Of a stretch of DNA of 64,000 bases, positions 53,411-63,312 are shown piece by piece. The DNA comes from Saitoella complicata NRRL Y-17804 (Eukaryota; Ascomycota; Saitoellomycetes; Saitoellales; Saitoellaceae), in contig NW_017567008.1 in assembly GCF_001661265.1 (NCBI RefSeq), positions 305,697 through 369,696 of the forward strand, given 5' to 3'. Position numbers and translations under genes: made by a program. Each line of letters starts with the position of its first letter. The first letter of the stretch is position 1. Below the pieces are notes generated by a model. The model made no database searches. It was not told where the DNA came from and saw only the letters and a list, made by a program, of their open reading frames with translations.

Positions 53411-54672
53411 ATGGACATAGAAATGGACGGGGACCCACCCAATTCGACCATCCCATTGACTACGACCAGTTTCCTTAAGGCGAGGGAATACAGGCATAGA
53501 CGCAGACGGAGTTTGGCTGAGAGTGAATCGAGCTGTAATTCTGGCAACGATTTCAACCAGCAGAAAGAAGGTACAAGTCCGGCGAAGAGCAGGTTGAGGG
53601 AGGATAACGCGATTCAAACGATTGTTCAGGTGAGTTTACCGTTTGATCTATACCGCATTTATTTGACCCATTGACCTATAAGCAGACCCCACCACCAACA
53701 ACAGAACACCCAACCACAAATATGGCCTCAACACTACGCTCACCCTCTGCGCCTCCCATGCCAAACGCGACCCGACTCGGAATGAACAGCACAACGACCA
53801 CGCTTCTGGGATACGTACCCCAGATCCTGCCGACGCCGTGGAGTGTGAAGAGGTGGTTACTCGATACGCCTCCCCCATCAACGTCGGGTGATGGAGGAGA
53901 TAAGGGGTTTGGGCCTATGCAGAGTGCAGCGCCTGTGCCGAGAGCAGGAACGGATACGCCGCCGTTTATGTCCATTGAGAGGGATCATGGACAGGGACGC
54001 GTCGTCGGTGAGGTAGTGAGAGAGACGAGGCCCCCGACGTATGAGACTTCGGTTGGGAGGCGACATGGGACCGAGATCGCTGTACGCATCAAGGAGAAAC
54101 ATATCGACCAAGACAAACAGAAGGATTATGAGAAGAAGCCGGGGTTCGATAGGAAGAGAGCGGCGCAGGGGTTGAGATTACTTTCGAGTGCGGTGGAGGA
54201 AAGTGCGCCAGGCGGTGACCCGGAGCTAAGTCAAGCGTTGTACATCGACGGCGCCGTATACATTCTTCGCGCACTTCCTGACGCTGGGGATGGACTCTCT
54301 GCGCTTGACCGTGAGCGACTTTCCTCAATCCTCGACCCCCACGGACCAAACCCTAAACAACAGAAAGTGGAAGAATCGGCACTGCATACGACGATTGTAT
54401 CGAGTATGTACTTTACTGCCCTCGCCACAAAAACCTACGCTCCCCTCCTCCTAACCCGGATCCGACGTCTTCATCCCTCGGTGGATGATTTATACACGTA
54501 CAGTCTGGAAAAGGTGTGCGAGGTGGAGGAAAGGTGGGGGGTTAGGGAACGGGTTGGGTGGGTTTTGGGTGGGGTTAGGGGGAGTGGGGTTGGACCGCTT
54601 GTGGGGGATGTGGTTGGGGCTGTTGTGGAGGGGGGGAGGGGGGCTGTTGGAGTCTTTACGGGTGATCAATAG
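53411..54672 (+). CDS. Unknown protein, two exons
   Basis: Two exons (53411-53629, 53686-54672) give 401 aa. No family is recognised. The first exon has a basic patch (REYRHRRRRSLAESES) that could be a nuclear signal. The middle is Thr/Pro-rich and includes LGYVPQILPTPWSVKRWLLDTP, the most conserved-looking segment. The C-terminal half is helical (KRAAQGLRLLSSAVEES, QALYIDGAVYILRALPDAGDGLSALDRERLSSIL, SSMYFTALATKTYAPLLLTRIRRL) and ends in a Gly/Val-rich stretch. The intron has clean GTGAGT and AAGCAG ends, which supports a real gene. Confidence 0.6.
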
Positions 54673-54877
54673 TAAGGATAGCTATACGGTTAGAGGGTAG
54701 AGTATTGCTAGGGTTCACTGGATTAAGCTTCGATGCAGGGTTCGAAATGTGACATCACCACTCACCGTGCACGCGCGAGAGACCCGAGCACAAAATGTAA
54801 AAAGTCCGATCCGAACTGTCAAAAATCCCGAAGCTTGCTTGAGGACGTATATGATTAGAACTTGTACTCGACAGACA

Positions 54878-56038
54878 ATGGTACAGACAAAGAGGAGTGC
54901 TACGACTGCAGCTGTGGCCATGGAGGGGGCGAGGAGGAGTACGAGGTCCGCAGCGGCGGGGGCGGGGGCCAAGAAGGTGAAGGTTGAAGATGACGAGGTG
55001 GGAGTTGGGCTGAAGACACCACCGAAGACGCCGAAGCCTAGGGTCAAGAAGGAGAAGGAGAAGGGGGAGGTGGATGATGCAGAAATGGACGCCGCACTCT
55101 CGAAAGCCGCCACCGTCGTTTCATCGAGCACGAAGGGCAAAGAAAAAGCCGGCGTCTTCGATGCGCATACATTAAAGAAACTCGCCGCGCTGGGAACATC
55201 ACCCTTCCCAGACTACCCCTACCCAACACCAGAACAATGCCACCACATCGAGAAAGCGCTCGCGAAATGGCATAGTTACACCCCACGCCGACGAGCGGGG
55301 ACACCGAGCGTACAAGGCGAGAGCGTTGCTGCGAACTGTGGTGCGGTACCGACTGTACTCGACGCACTCGTCCGGACGCTTTTGAGCCAGAACACGAGTA
55401 ACCGGAATTCAAGCGCGGCTGCGAGGGGGCTATATGCCCGCTTCGGACGGAATCAGTGGGATAAGATCGCGGAGGCGGAGGTTAGTGAGGTGAGTGATTC
55501 AATCCGGATGGGTGGGTTGGCGAATATCAAGGGGAAACGGATCAAGGCCGTCCTGGAAGAAGTCAAACGTCGACACGGGACCCACAGTCTCGAACACCTC
55601 CGCTCCCCTGACATCACCAACGAACAAGCCATGCACGAACTGGTCTCCCTCCCCGGTATCGGTCCCAAAACGGCCTCGTGTGTTCTTTTGTTTTGTCTTG
55701 CGCGTGAGTCGTTTGCGGTCGATACACATGTTTTTCGGCTTACGAAGAAGTTGGGGTGGGTTCCATCTAAATCAACGAGGGAACAGGCGTTTGAGCATTT
55801 GGATAAGAGGGTGCCGGAGGAGTGTAAGTTTGGGTTGCATGTTTTGTTGATTCGGCATGGGAGGGAGTGTGGGAATTGTAAGGCGGAGGGGAGGGGAGGT
55901 GGGGGGAAGGGGGGTGAGGGGTGTCCGGTTGTGGATTATTTGAGGGAGGAACGATCAAAGGGTGGTGCGAAGGAGGAAGATGTCGATGAAGAGGTTAAGG
56001 AAGAGGAGGAGATTCATGAGCATGGACTGACGGCGTAG
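54878..56038 (+). CDS. HhH-GPD DNA glycosylase, endonuclease III-like
   Basis: Base-excision-repair glycosylase. Intronless; about 386 aa from the ATG at 54878 (another in-frame ATG at 54851 is possible). A basic Ala/Lys-rich leader is followed by the HhH-GPD core: TLLSQNTSNRNS, the helix-hairpin-helix LPGIGPKTASCVLL containing the lysine nucleophile position of bifunctional enzymes, and the catalytic aspartate in FAVDTHVFRL. The C-terminal iron-sulfur loop is altered: HGRECGNCKAEG...GCPV shows three cysteines in a stretched Gly-rich spacing where endonuclease III has four (CX6CX2CX5C). The tail is very acidic. The start and substrate (oxidised pyrimidines versus other lesions) are not settled. 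Confidence 0.82.
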   Translation: MVQTKRSATTAAVAMEGARRSTRSAAAGAGAKKVKVEDDEVGVGLKTPPKTPKPRVKKEKEKGEVDDAEMDAALSKAATVVSSSTKGKEKAGVFDAHTLKKLAALGTSPFPDYPYPTPEQCHHIEKALAKWHSYTPRRRAGTPSVQGESVAANCGAVPTVLDALVRTLLSQNTSNRNSSAAARGLYARFGRNQWDKIAEAEVSEVSDSIRMGGLANIKGKRIKAVLEEVKRRHGTHSLEHLRSPDITNEQAMHELVSLPGIGPKTASCVLLFCLARESFAVDTHVFRLTKKLGWVPSKSTREQAFEHLDKRVPEECKFGLHVLLIRHGRECGNCKAEGRGGGGKGGEGCPVVDYLREERSKGGAKEEDVDEEVKEEEEIHEHGLTA

Positions 56039-56157
56039 TGTGAAGGCAATCGATAAAGTACAGATCCTGTAGGGTATCTCAACAAACGTCCAGTCTATCA
56101 CCTCCTTTTTCGCTAAGCTATATATGAGTCCTGCTCATCTCTTCCTCGTTCGTCTTT

Positions 56158-57759
56158 TTAGTAATTGTTTCCAGTGGCAGCACCCCAGATGTACGCCGCC
56201 CACGCCCCCACAATCAACAAACACACCAACCCAAAGAATACCCCCGAAATCTTCTTATTACGCTCATATTGCTCACCAGTCGTATTAAACTCCTTCCTCT
56301 CATTAATGATGTGACCGCGGGCAATACGCTGCTTGCGAGTCCACTGGAGAGAACGCATATCGACGGATCGGAAACAGAGAACGACCATGACGAGCACGAC
56401 ACAGCATGCTGCGGCGGAATCGGCCGCGTAGACGATCACGGCACGGTCGTACGAATCGTTATCGGCGTCTTGGAGCGCACCGGTGATCATCGCGATAATA
56501 ATATTCATCGAATTATTAATCGCGATCTTAATCGCGTACGCGGAGCCAAAGACGCCTTGGTAGTGCATCGTTGTCCGAATCCCGTCGATGATGACAGTGG
56601 GCCCGAACGAGTACGCTACACCGTAGATTCCGAACGCGGCGGCGGTTGCTCCGACGGTTTTGCCGAATGCGATAAGGATCATTGCGAGGAAACACCCGAG
56701 GCCGACGACGGCGAAAACGGTGATGCGGTTTCCCAAGATATCGATGAATACGCCCAACAAGGGCACGAGGAAGAATCCGATGTATTGGGTCATGGCCGAG
56801 TACCACCCCGCTTTGATGGAGTCGACGTTGAATCGCTGTTCTGCGAGTTCGGTCGAGTTTTGGGAGAATACGATTGCGGTGGAGGTTTGGAATGCGGTGA
56901 ATAGCATCACCATCCAGAACGTCCACGGCAACTCGAGGACTTTGCGAATCTCGAACTTTTTGTTGGACTCGGTTAGTTTCTCGCCGGTTGCGGGATCATT
57001 TGTGCCGTGGAATTTCTTGTTTGCGTATTTTGTAAAGAACCAGAATACGAGCGTCGCGACATTTGTGAAGATGTTCATGAAGACCGCGGTCCAGTATACC
57101 CATGCGAAATCGCCGGTGTTTTTGGCGATGATATTGGCGGAGGACTTGCCGACGAATGAACCGATCTTGCCGATACCGAGTTCGAAACCGAGGGTTGCGG
57201 CGAAGCCGGCGGAGGGGGGGAACCAGGATGAGAAGATTTTGTATTGCGCGACTTGGGTTGCGATGTCGCCCAAACTCTCGACCACGGTTCCGAAGATCAT
57301 GAACTTGAAGCTACGGCATTGAGCGGCGCCGGCGATGAGGATCGAACCGACGGAGAAGAGGGCGTTACCGTAAAGCATTGCGGATGCTCCTCCGACACGG
57401 TCGGTCCACATACCCGAAAAGAGGATGAGGACCGTGACCATGAAGTCCTGCGAAGAGGTGAGAAGAGCGTATTTAGTGTTGTTGATCTTGAGTTCCTTTT
57501 TGAGGGTAGATTTCATTGCGCCGGTGACGCCTGAGGACCAGTGTCCGCCGAAGCCGATGAGGGAGACGAGGAGGATGGAGATGAGTTTCATGCTGAGGGG
57601 GACTGGAACGGTGGTGCGATCTGAGGCGGTGGATTCCGGGCGGGAGGTTGTGGTAACGTTGATTTCGGCATCCTTTTCTTTCTCACGAGTTGTTGAGGAC
57701 CCGGAGGAGGATGAGTGTGAGGGTCTCGTATGAGTAGGGGTGATCTCCGTGGTTGGCAT
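56158..57759 (-). CDS. MFSD1-like major facilitator transporter, predicted iron-regulated
   Basis: Twelve-span MFS protein, intronless, 533 aa. A Ser/Thr-rich cytosolic N-terminus (about 50 residues) precedes TM1 (SMKLISILLVSLIGFGGHWSS without signal peptide). The loop 2-3 motif reads SGMWTDRVGGASAM, the MFS D-R-x-G type, and the second half keeps GVFIDILGNRITVFA. The phrase STLKKELKINNTKYALLTSSQDF and the NxSMNIIIAMITGALQDADN helix fit the fungal MFSD1-like group, not the siderophore transporters (14 TM) or sugar porters. The substrate is unknown; MFSD1 in animals is a lysosomal dipeptide exporter. The promoter holds five perfect SreA-type sites, so iron control is predicted. Confidence 0.82.
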   Translation of the reverse strand: MPTTEITPTHTRPSHSSSSGSSTTREKEKDAEINVTTTSRPESTASDRTTVPVPLSMKLISILLVSLIGFGGHWSSGVTGAMKSTLKKELKINNTKYALLTSSQDFMVTVLILFSGMWTDRVGGASAMLYGNALFSVGSILIAGAAQCRSFKFMIFGTVVESLGDIATQVAQYKIFSSWFPPSAGFAATLGFELGIGKIGSFVGKSSANIIAKNTGDFAWVYWTAVFMNIFTNVATLVFWFFTKYANKKFHGTNDPATGEKLTESNKKFEIRKVLELPWTFWMVMLFTAFQTSTAIVFSQNSTELAEQRFNVDSIKAGWYSAMTQYIGFFLVPLLGVFIDILGNRITVFAVVGLGCFLAMILIAFGKTVGATAAAFGIYGVAYSFGPTVIIDGIRTTMHYQGVFGSAYAIKIAINNSMNIIIAMITGALQDADNDSYDRAVIVYAADSAAACCVVLVMVVLCFRSVDMRSLQWTRKQRIARGHIINERKEFNTTGEQYERNKKISGVFFGLVCLLIVGAWAAYIWGAATGNNY

Positions 57760-58501
57760 TGTGATTGAAGGAGGAGCCGAGGAGGATGAGGATCAGATAA
57801 GATGGGCGACGCTGGGTTTTATAGTGATAGTGATGAGGGAGAGATCCATTATCAGATTCTTTGATCGGCGCTTGTCGGCGTTCTTCGCGTTGAGGCTAGC
57901 TCTAGCTTTAGCCGAGATTGATCCGGTGGTGTGTGCAGACGTGACGGGGCCCGCTGTTCCGGTAGGGTGAGGTGTCATTAGGCTACCCGCTCTGTCGGGT
58001 GCTGACGGGCGGAAGACGGAGAGGTGAGGAAGGAGTGCTGGGCATTCGCCAATGCGGAGCAATGATCCCACGGCCACCCCAAATGAAAAACTCACACCGG
58101 CTCCTCTCACTCTGAACTTTTATCAGATCATGCACCAAACAGCCGCCTTTCTCTCGCAAAAGTTCAGGGACGCATTATCTGATCTGTCGGCCACATTCCC
58201 GTAGTGTTTGTTTAGCGCCAAGCCCACTCGCTTAAGCGCGCGGAACGGATCTGATAAAAGAGACGAGTTGGGATGCTGAAGCGAGAAACGTGAGAAAGCC
58301 ATGTTCGAAGGTGTGCCAAGAAAAGACATTAGCCGGCGGAGGATGAAGGGAGGTGCGTGTTCGGATACTTTGCTCGCGGGCTTGGCAGGTCAGTTATAGC
58401 TGGCGTGCCCTTAAGCTCACGATGGTCGGTGTTGGGTTCCGTGTCGTGTTCCGGTTGACCGAGGTACGACGTCTAGAAGTGTGGTGGATACGGGAGCTGA
58501 G
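57760..58501. promoter_or_regulatory. Promoter with five SreA-type iron-GATA sites
   Basis: Five perfect ATCWGATAA sites lie upstream of the MFS start: 57792-57800 (ATCAGATAA), 57849-57857, 58120-58128 and 58175-58183 (reverse orientation), and 58249-58257 (ATCTGATAA). In random sequence of this length well under 0.01 such sites are expected. A CCAAT pentamer lies at about 58049-58053, between the sites, which is of interest because HapX works with the CCAAT-binding complex. The nearest gene to the right points the other way with its 3' end, so all sites can only serve the MFS gene. No coding sequence is seen in this stretch. Confidence 0.8.
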
Positions 58502-59068
58502 TCATCTTTTCAAGCTCTGGCAAGACACTGTGCCGGCGGGAGCGATGCGGATTGCGAGAGGGATGTGCAAGTCTCCGGAGTTATCCATGTCCATGGCATT
58601 CGCCGCCTCCTCCATGGTAGCGCCGTTAGCAACGTTTCACACTTTGAATGTTAATGCGGAACCACTGACCTGAGCAATAGCAAACGCCCTCAACCTTGCC
58701 CTCCTCGCCCCCTTCACCGCATACTTCGCCTCCTCCATCCCCCTCTTCTTACTCAAAGCAGCTTCCGTGAAGGCTGCGGACATATACGCACGTCTCTGCT
58801 TGGCCGTAGCAATCTTCAGAACGCGGCGGTCTTGGAGTTCGACCCGTTTGGAGGGGGAATGGCGGGTCATGAAGGTCTCGTTGAACTTGACGGACTATGA
58901 ACGCGATGTTAGCTATTGATCCCAAACATAAGTAGTGGCAACTGTATCACGAACTCGCATCTGCCTGATGAACCGGAGCGGTTAGTCGCCCATGATCATT
59001 TCGCGATCACTGAGGATGTTGACCTGCGCGGACGTCCACTCCTCAATCTCGTCCCAGTCGAGTTTACC
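58502..59068 (-). pseudogene. Degenerate copy of the subtelomeric gene at 59606-60819
   Basis: Two blocks match the intact copy to the right. At 59068-58982 the translation GKLDWDEIEEWTSAQ parallels GNLEWDVIMDWVSAQ, and then hits a stop (TAA) after MGD. At 58896-58677 a second block (FMTRHSP...RRVLKIATAKQRRAYM) parallels FMTTHFP...RRVHKAATTKQRREFM, with an acceptor-like CATAG before it and a GTCAGT donor after it. The first exon found in the intact copy is not detectable upstream, and the frame before the first block is broken. It is therefore taken as a decayed or truncated paralogue, although an alternative splice pattern cannot be excluded. Confidence 0.55.
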
Positions 59069-59605
59069 TTTCGGGCGTCAGGACCGTCATTCTGCGACCA
59101 TGGATTTGTCGAGCAACGAGGACTGCATGATGGATCCGATCGTTGAGATGAAGCGGCAGATAGGCGAAAATGAACAGCACTGGTTCCATGCATGGTGGCT
59201 GCATATCGTGGGAATGCTCAACTTTGTGACGATAACGGCAACTGACAGGCTTTGAAGGTTGGCTGGACGAGAAACACATACAAAAGAGACAGATTCACAT
59301 CACCATTGTCGCTCTGGAGGCACACCATTTATCTTTTTACTACTGACGTGTGATGGAGGTGCCATCGATTTGTGCGCGTGGCCGACCACGAGTTGGTGGC
59401 CGCAAACCTCTACACTCGTCGAGTTCATCAAGCGACGCACGAGTGTCTGCAGTTCACCGGGTAAAGATTTGAGTGAGATCAATGACGGGATCAAGTTCAA
59501 AATTGTTCAACGTTTTCTTTTTCTCTATTTTTAGAGGGTGTCTATGATGCTATCCAATGCTAAGCGGTGCGCCTCGTGAGACCGGCCCGGCCTTCAAGGA
59601 AGCCT
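59069..59605. other. Spacer between the two subtelomeric copies
   Basis: Short open frames on both strands have no recognisable content. I do not see the missing first exon of the left copy here. Confidence 0.4.
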
Positions 59606-60819
59606 TCACGGAATGCCTCTGCGCACAAGGCTGGCGGTGATGACTCCCCCCACAACTGCCGCTGAGATCAATTCCGCACTCCTACGGACGATGTTCCCTT
59701 CAGCAGCCGGTTGAACCCTCTGCGCCGGAGCGTCGGGGTGATATCTGATGCGCCCGGCAGCTGGAGAGTATGCGCCGGGAACAACAATGTCGACCAACTG
59801 TGAGACTTGTTCAGCATCATGCTGCGAAGACACGACTTCCACCACTAGTCGAGGACTCACCTGGGCTTCGGGAGTTGCTTCGCGCATCTCGAGAGACGTA
59901 TGAGCATCCGTGGTCTTGGCCGCCAACTCATCCGCAGCCGTAGCCGTAGCCGCAGCCGCAGTCGCAGCCTGAGCCTGCAACCTCTTCTTCCTCTCTCTCT
60001 TGACAACGTACTTAGAGGGTTTCTTCGTGACCTTCCCCGCTTCTTCGGCAACCCTCTTCGCTAAGACAGTCCCCTTGAATGTCCCCCTCATGAACTCGCG
60101 CCGTTGCTTGGTGGTAGCGGCTTTGTGGACGCGACGATGTTTCATGTGCTCCTGGATGGCTTGCCATTTGATTGGGAAGTGGGTTGTCATGAACCATTCG
60201 TCCCTCATCAGATCCTAGACCAACGATGACGAATTAGCTTTTTTACTGTGTGCTGAACTTGCTATGGTAGAACTTACTCTTTTGCTCTTAGCCAGCGCAG
60301 CCGAATCATAGCCCATCCCACAATCCCTCATCATATTCTCCTGTGCTGAAACCCAATCCATGATAACATCCCACTCCAGATTGCCCTCCTTTATGTCAGT
60401 GAACCATTTGTACCACTGCGAAACAAGGTCGCGAAGATCAGTGACGGGACCAAGGCCATTGGAACCAGAGACGAAAAACTCGCTGAGGGCATATTTGGGC
60501 AAGGCGAGGTTTGGTGGGACGGAGGCGGTGGTGTAGCTAACACCTGTTGTTAGTGAGGATCGAGGAATATTGGGAGTGGTACTCACCGGACCTGTCGGCA
60601 CTGGTCCCAAAGCAACTTCTCCGTCCCGGTTAGTTCCTCCTTGAGAATCGTAGGCTCGGGTTTGTGGCACTCGCTCACTGGCTGAGTTACCTGGACGGTC
60701 TGAGCGTTTTTTTCATCCCCAAAGGTCTTACGATCCTGGAGGTGATCCTCCCTCAAACGCTGGCGCCCACGCTCAAACATTTCCCTCTGTATCTTTCTCG
60801 CAAGGAAAGACTGCATCAT
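59606..60819 (-). CDS. Subtelomeric unknown protein, four exons
   Basis: Four exons (60819-60587, 60536-60278, 60214-59861, 59797-59606) join in frame to 345 aa, which supports a real gene although no family is recognised. The N-terminal part is charged and helical (SFLARKIQREMFERGRQRLRE). The middle has a Trp-rich block (LRDLVSQWYKWFTDIKEGNLEW) and a strongly basic block (RRVHKAATTKQRREFMRG). An Ala/Thr-rich run follows, and the C-terminus has one weakly hydrophobic segment (ELISAAVVGGVITASLV). The last intron (59860-59798) can also be read through without a stop. Its paralogue to the left is degenerate. The location beside the telomere fits a fast-evolving, lineage-specific gene. Confidence 0.6.
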
Positions 60820-61950
60820 AAACCGGGGGCGGATCGAATGAAGGAGCGATGCCTCAAGATGAAGGATGGCAAACCACACACGCAGAGGACGAGTTGCAAA
60901 TTTGCAGATTATATTGTGCTTGAGGCTGGAGTGTTGGTGTTGTCTATCTGTAACGCTCGGTTATGCATGGTGGCTGCGTGGGAAAACAATAGACGTCAGG
61001 TAACTTTTGTGTTGGCGAAGGCAAATATCAAGATACGAAGATGAGAAAAGCACACAGTACGCTTGAAAGCTATACCAACGAGAAGATATTGAGAGGAGAT
61101 GAGACCGGTCTCTCCTCAGTCCTAACGACTCCTCACCTGAGGCCGGCACACCTGCATCTGCCGGGCCGGCAATTAGATTACTTTGATCCCTAACACAAAC
61201 TCAAGCCAGACTCTATGCAATCGACAAATACGCTCAAGAACAGCACAAGGAAAAGGTACAGAACGTCATGAGAGAGTCTCTCAAAATTTTTAAATGTACA
61301 TGGGCAAAAAGAGAACCCCTTGTCATTACATGGCCCCGTGTGATAAGAACCAGAGACTTTCTGAAATGCGTGGGCCCCCTTCCTCCGTCTGTTGAAGACG
61401 CGTTCCATCTCGGTGTGACTCGAACCCAGGCCGTTTCGGACGCTGCATCCGTTGAGCCACCTGTCATGGACAAGATTCTACTTTCAAAGATTGAACATGA
61501 CCCCAAAATTCTGGGCGAAGGGTGATAAATGAACCACGCCAAACACCCAGCGATCCTTTAACGACATTGAAAGACCTTTAGTATGAGTATAAAAGGAGGT
61601 ATGTAAATCAATTACGGTGTTTGACTCTTGAAGTTTGGACAATACCCTGGACTTCGGGCGAAATGGGAGGGATGAGCAGAAGTAAACACACACAATCGTC
61701 TAAAACTCTAATACGAGCTATTGGCAAGGGTTTGAAGTAACCCACTTGGTGGTGGTCAGCGCGATCTGGTTTACGGTTTGCGTACACAGCCTGGGTCGTC
61801 ACGGACGGGTATGCTCCCCATGTAACAACCGTACGGTACCGGTAAGCGACGTGCAGTGAGTAATACATGATAACACGGATCGATTTTATAGCGACAGAAA
61901 ATTAACTTTTCATTCCCCTACATCTCTCTAAATCGTCCAGAATCACACTT
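60820..61950. other. Gene-poor subtelomeric spacer
   Basis: No protein gene is recognised on either strand over 1.1 kb. The only structured element I see is the tRNA-like sequence at 61408-61475. Confidence 0.5.
61408..61475 (-). tRNA. tRNA-like relic (A and B boxes, shortened anticodon arm)
   Basis: On the - strand TGGCTCAACGGA fits the RNA polymerase III A box (11/12) and GGTTCGAGTCA fits the B box (10/11). The distance between them is short and the anticodon arm cannot be folded to normal size. The T stem pairs poorly and the acceptor ends do not match. It is more likely a tRNA pseudogene or the head of a tRNA-derived element than a working tRNA. Confidence 0.35.
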
Positions 61951-63312
61951 TTACGCCTTCACCTCCTCCGCCGCATTCGCCTCCTTCTCAAGCCTCTCAA
62001 CCTCCTTCCTCGCCTTCTCCACGTTCTCCTTGGTGACTCTCTCCTGGTTCTCCTTCCACCAAGTGACCTTCTTCTTCAACTCCTCCACGACACGGGGCTG
62101 GTCTTCGGCGCTCATCGGGGGCTGGATGTTGAGCTTGGAGAGGGAGTTCATGGTGCCGAGATCGATGTTGAACTTTGATGCCGCGGGGGCGGGGGTGCGG
62201 TTGTTACGGGCGGCCTTGCCTTTCTTGGGGGCGAAGAGAACTTCGTCGTCGTCTTTGCGGCGGAGGATGGTGCCTTGGGGTGCGGTGGCCTGGGTGACCT
62301 CACGAGCGGCGAGCTTTCCGGTGGAGTTGGGCTTGAGCGAGGCGGACGAGTCGGAGGTAGCAACGAATGAGGGGTCAAAGTACTTCAACAAGTTCTCCGC
62401 CTGGATGATCTCGACCTCGAAAGCGGGGTGAGAAGCTTCCTCCATATGTGCGGCAGCAGCCTCACGTCTTCGCTCGGCTTGCTCCTTCTCGCGTTCCGCG
62501 CGCTGACGGTCAAAGCGCTTCTGGCGCTCCTCGGCCTCGTAGATCTTGTACGCGTTCTTGTTTGTGTAGAACTCGTCCTGCAATGCTCGCTTCTTGGCGT
62601 ACGCCTCGTCCAAGGTCGTCTTGAGGGCGTTGCGCGTTTCGTAGGTTGCGTTGCGGGATTTGTAGGCTACGTCGGATTCGAGACGGAGTTTGTCCATTTC
62701 GGCGCGGATGGTGTCGTATTGCGCCGAGAGGGCACGAGACTCGGGGTCGTCGAGGGAGGCCCGGATGGAGCGCTGTTCTTCACGGAGAGCATCGATCTCA
62801 GCCTGCTGAGCCTCGAAACCCTCGGCGTTGCGGCGGGCCTTCTTGAGGTTGGAGATCTCGGCCAAGGCCTTTTTCTCCTCGACGAGCTTCATGGAACCGG
62901 ACTCGACAGCGGCCTCCAAGTCGGCGATACGGGCGGTAATCTCTGCTGGGTTGGTAGACGGAGCCTTCTTTTTCGCGGCCTGGAGGTCAGCGATCTTCTT
63001 CTTGATCTGGTCGTCGAGGATGCGGGCACGCTCGTGGATCTTGCCCTTCTCGGACTTGCCGGCGGCTTGCTTGGTCTTGATCTCGTCCAATTGAGCCTTG
63101 AGCTCCTTGTTGCGCTCGCCACCGGCACCATTCTTGCCGAGAGAAGAGATCTGAGCCTGGACGGGCTTCAATTGAGCCTCGATGGCGGCGATTTCCTTCT
63201 CGATCTCGGTACGGGCAGCGATGAAGGCGGCGTCATCAGGCTTGGTGGGGCGGGTGAGGGTGGAAGGGGAAGCAGTGGCCTCTACGGCGGGAGTGGTAGC
63301 CTCGACAGACAT
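61951..63312 (-). CDS. BFR1: BFR1-like polysome-associated coiled-coil protein
   Basis: Bfr1 binds mRNPs and polysomes at the endoplasmic reticulum and was found as a suppressor of brefeldin A sensitivity. Intronless, 453 aa. Nearly the whole protein is a charged coiled coil (EKEIAAIEAQLKPVQAQI, KELKAQLDEIKTKQAAGKSEKGKI). The family-typical middle follows (NLKKARRNAEGFEAQQAEIDAL; RNALKTTLDEAYAKKRALQDEFYTNKNAYKIY), and the C-terminal block has PAFEVEIIQAENLLKYFDPS. The ATG at 63312 (MSVEATTPAVEA) is preferred; the frame is open upstream but without family resemblance. It is the last gene before the telomere, 564 bp from the repeat array. Confidence 0.9.
   Translation of the reverse strand: MSVEATTPAVEATASPSTLTRPTKPDDAAFIAARTEIEKEIAAIEAQLKPVQAQISSLGKNGAGGERNKELKAQLDEIKTKQAAGKSEKGKIHERARILDDQIKKKIADLQAAKKKAPSTNPAEITARIADLEAAVESGSMKLVEEKKALAEISNLKKARRNAEGFEAQQAEIDALREEQRSIRASLDDPESRALSAQYDTIRAEMDKLRLESDVAYKSRNATYETRNALKTTLDEAYAKKRALQDEFYTNKNAYKIYEAEERQKRFDRQRAEREKEQAERRREAAAAHMEEASHPAFEVEIIQAENLLKYFDPSFVATSDSSASLKPNSTGKLAAREVTQATAPQGTILRRKDDDEVLFAPKKGKAARNNRTPAPAASKFNIDLGTMNSLSKLNIQPPMSAEDQPRVVEELKKKVTWWKENQERVTKENVEKARKEVERLEKEANAAEEVKA

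Noticed and set aside
56158-57759. Siderophore-iron transporter (Sit/Mir type)
   Set aside because: The length, twelve rather than fourteen membrane segments, and the MFSD1-like motifs do not fit, despite the iron-type promoter.
59259-59534. 91-residue + strand open frame in the subtelomere
   Set aside because: Its start is not an ATG in good context and it has no similarity to known proteins; probably chance.
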